A DNA stretch of 7,744 bases, taken from SG8-39 sp041558415. Its GTDB lineage: Bacteria > Pseudomonadota > Gammaproteobacteria > Burkholderiales > SG8-39. Where the stretch lies: positions 1 to 7,744 of the forward strand of contig JBFFEY010000101.1 in the NCBI GenBank assembly GCA_041558415.1. Direction: 5' to 3'. Shown in pieces: positions 1 to 7,744 of the stretch. The notes below the pieces were generated by a model. It was not told the origin of the DNA, ran no database searches, and saw only the letters and a program-made list of their open reading frames with translations. The first letter of the stretch is position 1. Every line of letters starts with the position of its first letter. The position numbers and the translations under genes were made by a program.

Positions 1-137
1 GCCATGTTCAGCGCGCGCGGTGCACGGAGCGCTTGCGTGCAGCCGGGTACCGCCTGTGCACGCTAGATGGGTCGGCGTGGGAGTTGGCCGGCGCGCAGGA
101 GGACGAGCTGCTGGCGCTGCCCAGCGGTGAGAGCTGA
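1..137 (+). CDS. C-terminal fragment of upstream gene, possibly FkbM-family methyltransferase
   Basis: An open frame enters from the left edge (codons in phase from base 3) and ends at TGA 135-137, leaving 44 visible codons. The visible protein contains RLRAAGYRLCTLDG and ends ELLALPSGES. A GY-hydrophobic-x-LDG stretch followed by a short acidic linker and an LALP-like end resembles the C-terminus of FkbM-type SAM-dependent methyltransferases, which are common in polysaccharide loci; this family call is an inference from a short tail, and no catalytic motif is in view. Its stop overlaps the ATG of the ABC transporter (TGATG), which supports it being a real, co-transcribed gene. Third codon positions are mostly G or C, as in the following genes. 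It could equally be the tail of a glycosyltransferase or another sugar-modifying enzyme. Confidence 0.55.
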   Translation, partial: HVQRARCTERLRAAGYRLCTLDGSAWELAGAQEDELLALPSGES

Positions 138-1906
138 TGCGGACGGTTTTCTCCGGGCTGAAACGCTACGCCGCCGACTATCTCTTCGTGCTGGGCGATG
201 CGCGCGGCGCGTTGGCGCGCACCCTGCTGTTGTCGGCAGCCGCGGCGGGCCTCGAGCTGCTCGGCGTGGGGCTGATCGCGCCCCTGGTGGCGGTGGTGGC
301 CTCCGGCGCCGTCCCGGAGTTTCTCGCGCGCAGCGCGTCATCCGTGGCGCCGGGGACCGCCTTCGGGATCATCGGCGCCGCGCTCGTCGCGGTGTTCGCG
401 CTCAAGGCCTGGCTCGGCTACCGCCTCAACCTGCGCATCGTGCGCTTTTCCGAGACGCACAAGGCCGCGCTCGTCGATCGGCTGGTGGGTGCCTACCAGG
501 CGATGGACTGGCAGACGCTCATGCATCGCAATTCGAACGAACTGCTCAGCCGCGCGCTGTGGTGGACCGAGGCCTACGGCAGCGGCACGCTGGGGGCGTC
601 GATGCGCCTGGTCACCGACGTGCTGATCTTTCTCGCGCTCGGCGCGCTGCTTGCGCTGGCGGATCCCGTTTCGGTCGCAATCGTGCTCGCGGTGCTCGGC
701 ATCGTCTTCGTGGTGCTGCATTACGGCGTGCGCCGCCGCCAGACGCGGAACGAAGCGCGGCTGCTGCAGAACTACGAGCGCGTGGCGAACGGCGTGACAC
801 AGGCGCTCGGTGCGCTGCGCGAAATCCGCGTGCTCGGCCACGAAGCCTGGTTTCGCGCCGAGGTGCGCGAGGCGTCCGCGCTGCAGGCCGAGGCCGCCTC
901 GCAGCAGGCGGCGCTCGGCCAGCTGCCGCGCTACGCCATCGAGGCCATCATGCTCGCCGTACTGGTGGTGGTCGCGGGCCTGCGCTTCGCGCTCGAAGGT
1001 TCGGCGGTGGAGGCGATTCCGCTGCTCGCCATGTTCGTGGCGGCGAGCGTGCGCCTGATACCGGCGTCGACCGCGCTCATCTCGAACGTCAACACGCTGC
1101 GCGCGACCCGCTTCGTGCTGGGCGAGCTGGCCGGCGAGCTGCGTGCGCTGGATCGGGCGGCGCAGCCGCGCCATGCGGCCGGCCCGGCGCGGGCCCCGGC
1201 GCGCGAACCCTTCGCCACGTTGTGTCTGGACCGGGTGAGCTTTGCCTACCGCGGCGCGAGCCGGCCGGTGTTCACCGACTTCTCGCTCACGATTCGTGCC
1301 GGTGCAGCGGTGGGCCTCACCGGCCCGTCGGGCGCCGGCAAGTCGACGCTCGCCGACCTGATGCTTGGCTTCCTCGAGCCGCTCGCCGGGCGGGTGTTGG
1401 TGAACGGCGAGGACATCCGGCACGACCTGCGCGCCTGGCTCGACCGTGCCGCCTACATACCGCAGGCCCCCTACCTGCTCGATGACAGCCTGCTGCGCAA
1501 CATCGTCTTCGGCACCCCCGCCGAGCAGATCGACCGCGCCCGCGTCGATCGCGCCATCGACCGGGCGCAGCTGCGCGAGATGGTGGATGCGCTGCCTGCC
1601 GGCCTCGACAGCCAGGTCGGGGAGCGCGGCCTGCGGCTTTCGGGCGGGCAGCGCCAGCGCCTGGCGATCGCGCGCGCGCTCTATCAGGGGCGCGAGTTTC
1701 TCATCCTGGACGAGGCGACCTCGGCGCTCGACGCGGACACTGAGCGCGACGTGCTGGATGCGATACGTGCGCTGCACGGACGCACGACGCTGCTCGTCAT
1801 CGCGCACAGCGCGCGCACGCTCGCGGTCTGCGACCGCATCGAGCGCTTGCCGGCCGGTGGCGAAGCGCAGGTGGTACTCGACCTGCACGCAGCGCGCCGC
1901 GCGTGA
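137..1906 (+). CDS. ABC transporter, fused permease and ATPase (MsbA/PglK-type lipid-linked glycan flippase/exporter)
   Basis: This 589-residue protein is a half-transporter with a membrane domain followed by an ATPase domain, expected to act as a homodimer in the inner membrane. Hydrophobic segments lie near residues 30-56, 73-95, 159-175, 178-200, 268-285 and 291-310, giving the six helices typical of the exporter family. The nucleotide-binding domain starts near 359 and has Walker A GPSGAGKS (396-403), Q-loop Gln443, signature LSGGQ (501-505), Walker B FLILDE (521-526, with Glu526 as the expected catalytic base) and the switch His557. The H-loop reads IAHS where many relatives have IAHR. 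An Ala/Arg/Pro-rich linker (about 335-358) joins the domains. Length and order match MsbA and the Campylobacter flippase PglK (about 560-600 residues), not the split Wzm/Wzt pair. Neighbouring sugar-nucleotide and glycosyltransferase genes suggest a lipid-linked oligosaccharide as substrate; that is inferred. The start at 137 overlaps the previous stop, and a weak GGTGAG lies just upstream. Confidence 0.93.
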   Translation: MRTVFSGLKRYAADYLFVLGDARGALARTLLLSAAAAGLELLGVGLIAPLVAVVASGAVPEFLARSASSVAPGTAFGIIGAALVAVFALKAWLGYRLNLRIVRFSETHKAALVDRLVGAYQAMDWQTLMHRNSNELLSRALWWTEAYGSGTLGASMRLVTDVLIFLALGALLALADPVSVAIVLAVLGIVFVVLHYGVRRRQTRNEARLLQNYERVANGVTQALGALREIRVLGHEAWFRAEVREASALQAEAASQQAALGQLPRYAIEAIMLAVLVVVAGLRFALEGSAVEAIPLLAMFVAASVRLIPASTALISNVNTLRATRFVLGELAGELRALDRAAQPRHAAGPARAPAREPFATLCLDRVSFAYRGASRPVFTDFSLTIRAGAAVGLTGPSGAGKSTLADLMLGFLEPLAGRVLVNGEDIRHDLRAWLDRAAYIPQAPYLLDDSLLRNIVFGTPAEQIDRARVDRAIDRAQLREMVDALPAGLDSQVGERGLRLSGGQRQRLAIARALYQGREFLILDEATSALDADTERDVLDAIRALHGRTTLLVIAHSARTLAVCDRIERLPAGGEAQVVLDLHAARRA

Positions 1907-3056
1907 AGCCGAGCGACGCAGTGGTGATCTGCGACTGGCTGCCGCCGGACTTCGGCGCGGTGGGGCAGTATGCACTGCGCTTCGCGCGGCGCGACGTGGC
2001 GCAGGGGCAGACGATCGTGCTGGTCGGCATGAGCCGGGCTGCAACATCGGTTCTCGAAGAGCCGATCGGCGAGCGCACGCTGACGCTGGTGCGCATGCGG
2101 GCAAGCCCGACGCCGCGCGACGCGCTGCTGCGCCGGGCGCTGTGGACGGTCGCCACCAACGTGCGGCTGGTCTGGCATGCGCTGCCCTACCTGCGCGCCA
2201 CGCGCGAGGTCGCGTTCACCGGCAGTCCGCCCTTTCTCGTGCACCTGCTGGTGCCGCTGGCGCGGCTGCTCGGCATCCGCACGCGCTACCGCATCACGGA
2301 TTTCTTCCCCGAGTGCCTGATGGCGACCTACGCAAGGGTCCCTGCCTGGCTGAATGCCCTGTATGGCTTGACCAACTACTGGCGCCGGCGCGTCGATTGC
2401 TACGAGGCGCTGGGCGAAGACCAGAAGGTGCGGCTGGAGGAAATCGGCATTCCCGCGGCGCGCATCGCCGTCGTGCCCAATGATTCGCCGATCGCGTTCG
2501 GCAGCGAGGTGCGGCCGGCGCCGCGGCCGCCGGCCCTGCGAGATGTGACGGTGGTGCTCTATTCCGGCAACTACGGCGTCGCGCACGAGGTCGAGACCTT
2601 CATCGCCGGGTGGCGGCGCTACAACGAGATGCACGCCGCGCCGGTCGGGCTGTGGCTGAACGCGATCGGCGCCGGCGCCGACGCCGTCGATGCAATGGCC
2701 GCCGCGCTGCCGTTTCCCTACGCGCGCACGCCGCCGGTGGCGCTCGACGCGCTGGCCGGCGTGCTGCTCGCCGCCGACATTCACCTCATCACCCTGCGCG
2801 ACGCATTCGTCGGCTACGTCCTGCCGTCCAAGGTCTATGCCTGCGTCGACTCGGGCAAGCCGATCCTGTTCGTCGGCAGCGCGCGCTCCGACGTCCACCG
2901 CGTCTGCGCGCGCAGTGTCCCCGCGGAGCGCTACCGCAGGGTCGAGGTCGGCGACGTGGCGGGTGTGACCGATGCCCTCGCGGCGCTCCTGCGCGCGGCC
3001 GCGCGCACCGAACGGGACGCTAGAATGGCGCCTGCCAGGGAAAGCGGATCGCGGTC

Positions 3057-3060
<4 letters not shown>
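1903..3060 (+). CDS. Glycosyltransferase, GT4-like (GT-B fold)
   Basis: This 385-residue soluble or membrane-associated protein looks like a GT-B glycosyltransferase of the GT4-like group. The N-terminal half opens with a WLPPDFGAVGQYA loop (about 12-24), as in acceptor-binding domains of this group, and has TGSPPF at 106-111. The C-terminal donor-binding half begins with YSGNYG (220-225) and has LPSKVYA (307-313) followed by SGKPILFVG, the usual nucleotide-sugar-contact region of such enzymes. Donor and acceptor cannot be read from sequence; UDP-xylose or GDP-fucose, made by the next genes, are reasonable candidates only. It starts with GTG at 1903, sharing GTGA with the transporter stop, and no good ribosome-binding site is seen, so translation is probably coupled. 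The last 20 or so residues are a charged, Arg/Ala/Ser-rich tail without family features and overlap a possible promoter for the next gene. Confidence 0.82.
3021..3026 (+). promoter_or_regulatory. Possible -10 box (TAGAAT) for the UXS gene, inside the glycosyltransferase tail
   Basis: TAGAAT differs from the sigma-70 consensus TATAAT at one base and is an isolated AT-rich spot in very GC-rich DNA, 31 bases upstream of the UXS ATG. No convincing -35 hexamer is present at 17 bases (GCCGCG at 2998-3003). An AGGG at 3037-3040 might serve as a weak ribosome-binding site but is rather far from the ATG at 3057. Low confidence. Confidence 0.22.
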
Positions 3061-4013
<953 letters not shown>

Positions 4014-4024
4014 CCCCTTGATAA

Positions 4025-5137
4025 ATGCCTAAACGCAAGGTCGCACTGATCACCGGTGTCACAGGCCAGGACGGCGCCTACCTCGCCGAGTTCCTGCTCG
4101 GCAAAGGCTACGTGGTGCACGGCATCAAGCGCCGCACGTCGCTGTTCAACACCGACCGCATCGACCACCTGTACGAGGGCCCGCAGGTCAGGAACCGCCG
4201 CTTCGTCCTGCACCACGGCGACATGACCGACGCTTCGAGCCTGATCCACATCGTGCAGAAGACGCAGCCCGACGAGATCTACAACCTCGCGGCGCAGAGC
4301 CACGTCGCGGTGTCGTTCGAGGAGCCCGAGTACACCGCCGATTCCGATGCGCTCGGTGCGCTGCGCCTGCTGGAGGCGATCCGCATCCTCGGCCTCGAGA
4401 AGAAAACGCGCTTTTACCAGGCCTCGACCTCGGAGCTCTACGGCAAGGTGCTCGAAACGCCGCAAAGCGAAACGACGCCGTTCTATCCGCGCTCGCCCTA
4501 CGGCGTGGCCAAGCTCTACGCCTACTGGATCACGGTGAACTACCGCGAGGCCTACGGGCTGTACGCCTGCAACGGCATTCTCTTCAACCACGAATCGCCG
4601 ATTCGCGGCGAAACCTTCGTCACGCGCAAGATCACGCGCGCGCTCGCCCGCATCAAGCTCGGCCTGGAAGACAGCCTCTACCTCGGCAATCTCGGCGCGC
4701 GGCGCGACTGGGGCCACGCGCGCGACTATGTCGAGGCGATGTGGCGCATGCTGCAGCAGCGCAGGCCCGAGGACTTCGTCATCGCCACCGGCGAGCAGCG
4801 CAGCGTGCGCCAATTCGTCGCCGCCGCGGCGGCCGAGCTCGGCATGCGCCTCACCTGGAAGGGCCGTGGCGCGCGCGAGGTCGGCGTGCTGACCGAGCGC
4901 GGGCGTAACGGCGCGCTGCGCGGCCACGTGCGCATCGACCCGCGCTACTACCGTCGCGCCGAGGTCGACACGCTGCTCGGCGACGCGCGCAAGGCGCGCC
5001 GCAAACTAGGCTGGCGCGCGCGTACGCGCTTCGCCGACCTGGTGAAGGAGATGGTGCGCGAGGACCTGATGCTCGCAAAGCGCGATGCGCTGACGCGCGA
5101 CAAGGGCTATCGCGTGCACCGCCGCGCCGACAGCTGA
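4025..5137 (+). CDS. gmd: GDP-mannose 4,6-dehydratase
   Basis: This 370-residue cytosolic enzyme converts GDP-D-mannose to GDP-4-keto-6-deoxy-D-mannose with NADP, the first step towards GDP-L-fucose. The N-terminal GVTGQDG (11-17) is the nucleotide-binding loop, followed by the GIKRRTSLFNTDRID stretch characteristic of Gmd. The catalytic set is visible: Thr135 and Glu137 in STSELYG, and Tyr159/Lys163 in YGVAK. NHESP-x-RGETFVTRK, used in cofactor and tetramer contacts, is present with Ile193 at the variable position. RRDWGHARDYVEAMW also matches the family. Length is close to E. coli Gmd (373). The C-terminal third is unusually Arg-rich, in line with high GC. ATG 4025 lies 11 bases after the UXS stop and has no good Shine-Dalgarno; the nearest purine run, AAGGGG, belongs to the palindrome and is too far upstream. 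Its stop overlaps the fcl start, pairing it with the enzyme that uses its product. Confidence 0.96.
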   Translation: MPKRKVALITGVTGQDGAYLAEFLLGKGYVVHGIKRRTSLFNTDRIDHLYEGPQVRNRRFVLHHGDMTDASSLIHIVQKTQPDEIYNLAAQSHVAVSFEEPEYTADSDALGALRLLEAIRILGLEKKTRFYQASTSELYGKVLETPQSETTPFYPRSPYGVAKLYAYWITVNYREAYGLYACNGILFNHESPIRGETFVTRKITRALARIKLGLEDSLYLGNLGARRDWGHARDYVEAMWRMLQQRRPEDFVIATGEQRSVRQFVAAAAAELGMRLTWKGRGAREVGVLTERGRNGALRGHVRIDPRYYRRAEVDTLLGDARKARRKLGWRARTRFADLVKEMVREDLMLAKRDALTRDKGYRVHRRADS

Positions 5138-6147
5138 TGGAGCAGGGCGCCAAGATCTACGTTGCGGGCCACACTGGCCTCGTCGGCTCCGCCCTGGTGC
5201 GCGCGCTCGAGCGCGCCGGGCACGGCAATCTCGTGCTGCGCAGGCATGCCGAGCTGGAGCTCACCGACGGCGCCGCGGTGCGGGCGTTCTTCGCGCAGGA
5301 GAAGCCGGAGTACGTCTTCGTCGCCGCGGCGAAGGTGGGCGGCATCGTCGCCAACAACACCTACCGTGCCGAGTTCATCTATCAGAACCTTCAGATCGCC
5401 TCGAACGTGATCCACGAGGCCTGGCGCACGGGCGCGAAGCGCCTGCTCTACCTCGGCTCATCGTGCATCTACCCGCGCGACTGCCCGCAGCCGATGAAAG
5501 AGGAGTACCTGCTCGCCGGCCCGCTCGAGCTCACCAACCGGCCCTACGCGGTCTCCAAGATCGCCGGCATCGAGCTGTGCTGGTCGTACAACCGCCAGCA
5601 CGCCACCCAGTTCATCGCCGCCATGCCGACCAATCTTTACGGGCCGGGCGACAACTACGACCTCGAAACTTCGCACGTGCTGCCCGCGCTCATCCGCAAG
5701 GCGCACGAAGCGAAGCTGCGCGGCGGAAAAGAGCTGGTCGTCTGGGGAACGGGGAATCCGCGGCGCGAGTTCCTCTATAGCGACGACGCGGCCGAGGCCT
5801 GCCTGTACCTCATGACGCTGCCGACGGAAAAGTACGGCGCATTGCTCGCCAACGAAAGCGCGCCGCCGCTCGTCAACATCGGCTGCGGCGAGGATCAGAC
5901 GATCCGTGAGCTCGCCGAGTTGGTCGCCAAGGTTGTAGGCTTCGAGGGCAGGCTGGTGTTCGACACGGCGAAGCCCGACGGCACGCCGCGCAAGCTGCAG
6001 GACGTCTCGCGCCTCAAGACGCTGGGCTGGCAGCCGCGCATTGGCCTGCGTGAGGGCATCGCTCTGGCGTATCAGGACTTCCTGCAGCGGTTTGGCGTGA
6101 AGGGCGGGCAGAGGGTGGCCGGCGCCGCTGGGGCCGATCGCGCGTAA
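5137..6147 (+). CDS. fcl: GDP-L-fucose synthase (3,5-epimerase/4-reductase)
   Basis: This 336-residue cytosolic enzyme (also called WcaG) epimerises GDP-4-keto-6-deoxymannose at C3 and C5 and reduces C4 with NADPH, giving GDP-L-fucose. GHTGLVG (11-17) is the cofactor loop. AAAKVGGIVANNTYRAEFIYQNL is represented by its hallmark AKVGGI and NLQIASNVI parts. GSSCIYP (107-113) holds the active-site Ser and Cys110, Tyr137/Lys141 form the YxxxK pair, and His180 in ETSHVLPALIRK corresponds to the second acid/base residue, so both epimerase and reductase activities should be intact. The protein is about 15 residues longer than E. coli Fcl (321); the excess is a Gly/Ala-rich tail (KGGQRVAGAAGADRA) with no known role. 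It starts inside the gmd stop (TGATG) without a clear ribosome-binding site, implying translational coupling, and ends with TAA four bases before asnB. Confidence 0.96.
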   Translation: MEQGAKIYVAGHTGLVGSALVRALERAGHGNLVLRRHAELELTDGAAVRAFFAQEKPEYVFVAAAKVGGIVANNTYRAEFIYQNLQIASNVIHEAWRTGAKRLLYLGSSCIYPRDCPQPMKEEYLLAGPLELTNRPYAVSKIAGIELCWSYNRQHATQFIAAMPTNLYGPGDNYDLETSHVLPALIRKAHEAKLRGGKELVVWGTGNPRREFLYSDDAAEACLYLMTLPTEKYGALLANESAPPLVNIGCGEDQTIRELAELVAKVVGFEGRLVFDTAKPDGTPRKLQDVSRLKTLGWQPRIGLREGIALAYQDFLQRFGVKGGQRVAGAAGADRA

Positions 6148-6151
6148 TCCG

Positions 6152-7744
6152 ATGTGCGGCATCGCCGGCGTTTTCGCTTATCGCGACGAGGCACCCCCGG
6201 TCGACGAACACGAGCTGCTGCGCATCCGCGAGCACATGGTACGGCGAGGTCCGGACGGTGCTGGATTGTGGATCTCGGAAGACCGACGCGTCGGTCTCGC
6301 ACACCGGCGCCTCGCGATCATCGATCTTTCGGAGGCAGGCGCACAGCCCATGGCCACTGCGGACGGGCGCCTGCGCATTACGTACAACGGCGAGATCTAC
6401 AACTACCGCGAGCTGCGCAGAGAACTCGAAGCCAAGGGCTGCGCGTTTCGCTCGAATTCGGACACCGAAGTGCTCCTGCATCTGTACGCGGAACGTGGGC
6501 CGGAGATGGTGCACGCATTGCGTGGCATGTTCGCCTTCGGGATCTGGGACGCGCGGGAACACACGCTATTTCTCGCGCGCGACTGCTTCGGCATCAAGCC
6601 CCTGTACTACGCCGATACGGAGGGGACGTTTCGATTCGCGTCCCAGGTCAAGGGGCTCGTGGCGGGTGGCGGGCTGCGCGTGACGCAGGATACCGCGGGC
6701 TGGGCGGGATTTTTCATTTGGGGTGCAGTGCCCGAACCGCTTACGACGTTCGCGCAAATTCGTTCTCTTCCCGCCGGCTCATGGATGACGGTGCGGCAAT
6801 CGGGTCGCTTGCAGGCAAGCGAATACTTTTCGATCGCCACGGAGATCAGGAGCGCGGAAACCGAAGACCGATCGATCGCAGGTGAATCAAGGGAAATCGG
6901 GCAGACGCTGCAGGAGAGCGTCCGCTACCACTTCGTCGCCGACGTCCCGGTCGGCATGTTCCTTTCGTCGGGTGTAGATTCGTCGCTTATCGCGAGGCTC
7001 GCTGCTCGACAGGGTCTCGCGCTCAGGACGATTACGCTTGGCTTCGAGGAATTCCGTGGCGGCCGGCAGGACGAAACTGCCGACGCTGAAACCCTCGCCC
7101 GCGAACTGGGGACCAGCCATACGACGCGCTGGGTCGGCGCGGACGAATTCAAGTCCTTGCGCGAGACGTTTCTGGATGCGATGGATCAGCCCACGATCGA
7201 CGGTCTCAACACTTTCGTCGTAAGCAAGATCGCAGCGGAATCGGGAATGAAGGTGGCGCTTTCGGGGCTGGGTGGCGACGAGTTCTTCGGTGGCTATCCG
7301 AGTTTTCGGCAAGTACCGGCTCTCGCGCGTGCCCTTGGGTGGAGCGCTCGGGTCCCCGGATTGGGACGCACGTTTCGGCAGATGACAACCGCGGCGTTTG
7401 GTCTTTGCGGGGTGCCGAAATATGCGGGTCTGCTCGAATACAGCACCACCATCCCTCGCGCGTACCTGCTGCGCCGCGCGGTATTCATGCCATGGGAGCT
7501 CGCGCAGGTGATGTCGCCAGCCGCTGCCGCGGAAGGATTGCACGATCTCCATTTGATGGAGTGGGATGAAGCCTCCGGTGGGCCCCGCAGCGACTGGGCG
7601 AAACTGTGCGTACTCGAATCCACGTGCTACATGAGGAACATGCTCTTACGCGACTCGGACTGGGCCGGAATGGCGCACGGCGTGGAGATCCGTCTGCCCA
7701 TGGTGGATGCTGCCGTCTTCCGGCTCGCGGCCGGGCACCTGGCC
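6152..7744 (+). CDS. asnB: Glutamine-dependent asparagine synthase-like amidotransferase, 3' end outside window
   Basis: The frame is open from ATG 6152 to the last base, giving 531 residues; family members are usually about 600-650, so the C-terminus is missing. After Met, the MCGIAG start exposes Cys2, the N-terminal nucleophile that hydrolyses glutamine. The glutaminase domain also shows RRLAIIDLS (52-60), NGEIYN (79-84) and Asp104 in SDTE. The synthetase domain has the ATP PP-loop SSGVDSS (272-278), LSGLGGDEFFGGYP (370-383) and GVEIRLPMVD (510-519). It therefore should transfer glutamine nitrogen to an AMP-activated carboxylate. Aspartate is the classical substrate, but homologues in O-antigen and exopolysaccharide loci are linked to amidation of sugar acids, which the context makes plausible; this is inference. 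Four bases separate it from fcl, with no clear ribosome-binding site. Codon use differs from its neighbours: many A- or T-ending codons, including AGA, CTA and TTA, and clearly lower GC, suggesting a separate origin. Confidence 0.93.
   Translation, partial: MCGIAGVFAYRDEAPPVDEHELLRIREHMVRRGPDGAGLWISEDRRVGLAHRRLAIIDLSEAGAQPMATADGRLRITYNGEIYNYRELRRELEAKGCAFRSNSDTEVLLHLYAERGPEMVHALRGMFAFGIWDAREHTLFLARDCFGIKPLYYADTEGTFRFASQVKGLVAGGGLRVTQDTAGWAGFFIWGAVPEPLTTFAQIRSLPAGSWMTVRQSGRLQASEYFSIATEIRSAETEDRSIAGESREIGQTLQESVRYHFVADVPVGMFLSSGVDSSLIARLAARQGLALRTITLGFEEFRGGRQDETADAETLARELGTSHTTRWVGADEFKSLRETFLDAMDQPTIDGLNTFVVSKIAAESGMKVALSGLGGDEFFGGYPSFRQVPALARALGWSARVPGLGRTFRQMTTAAFGLCGVPKYAGLLEYSTTIPRAYLLRRAVFMPWELAQVMSPAAAAEGLHDLHLMEWDEASGGPRSDWAKLCVLESTCYMRNMLLRDSDWAGMAHGVEIRLPMVDAAVFRLAAGHLA

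Noticed and set aside
338..2104. Very long open frame on the minus strand opposite the ABC transporter (and a similar one at 1684-2898)
   Set aside because: Both lie antisense to genes with unmistakable motifs. Long antisense frames are expected in GC-rich DNA where stop codons are scarce, and their translations are Arg/Ala/His-rich with no recognisable domain.
2666..2681. A 16-bp perfect GC palindrome (TCGGCGCCGGCGCCGA)
   Set aside because: It lies inside the glycosyltransferase coding region and encodes a Gly/Ala-rich stretch; such palindromes arise easily from GGC/GCC codons in this composition, and nothing else marks it as a site.
4601..4603. Ile193 in Gmd where E. coli has Arg in the ESPRRGE segment
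   Set aside because: This position varies among Gmd and related dehydratases (hydrophobic residues are seen), while the neighbouring RG and catalytic residues are intact; no loss of function is implied.
6154..6885. Open frame starting at GTG 6154
   Set aside because: It is out of phase by two bases with the AsnB frame starting at ATG 6152, whose translation carries the glutaminase and PP-loop motifs through the entire length; the 6154 frame has a shadow-like composition.

Overview
The window is a tightly packed, single-strand (+) block of a surface-polysaccharide biosynthesis locus from a very GC-rich bacterium. Overall GC is high, with third codon positions almost all G or C in most genes. 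Gene content, codon use and the AAGGGGTC/GACCCCTT palindrome fit a betaproteobacterium best (a Burkholderiales or Rhodocyclales type). That assignment is an inference; there is no rRNA or other marker here to prove it.

Layout, all on +: the last 44 codons of an unidentified gene, possibly an FkbM-type methyltransferase (to 137); a full-length ABC exporter/flippase of the MsbA/PglK type (137-1906); a GT4-like glycosyltransferase (1903-3060); UDP-glucuronate decarboxylase, i.e. UDP-xylose synthase (3057-4013); GDP-mannose 4,6-dehydratase gmd (4025-5137); GDP-L-fucose synthase fcl (5137-6147); and a glutamine-dependent asparagine-synthase-like amidotransferase, asnB type (6152 to beyond the right edge). 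The asnB frame is open to the last base, so it has no stop in the window and its ordinary ATG start at 6152 must be recognised from the MCGIAG N-terminus.

The genes are coupled by stop/start overlaps (TGATG at 135-139, GTGA at 1903-1906, ATGA at 3057-3060, TGATG at 5135-5139) or by very short gaps (11 and 4 bases), so they are almost certainly one operon. The largest gap is 11 bases, so no intergenic region of any size exists. No tRNA, rRNA, CRISPR array, insertion sequence or integrase was seen.

Functionally, the UXS enzyme supplies UDP-xylose, Gmd plus Fcl turn GDP-mannose into GDP-L-fucose, the glycosyltransferase adds one sugar to a growing lipid-linked chain, the ABC protein probably moves a lipid-linked product across the inner membrane, and the AsnB-like protein may amidate a sugar acid. 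UDP-glucose dehydrogenase and GDP-mannose supply are not in the window.

The points most worth a second look are: a perfect 17-bp palindrome that contains the stop codon of the UXS gene and is the main break in an otherwise overlapping operon; a clear drop in GC and third-position GC starting at asnB; and a possible promoter hidden in the non-conserved tail of the glycosyltransferase gene. I found no evidence of an undescribed system; this is a recognisable type of polysaccharide cluster.
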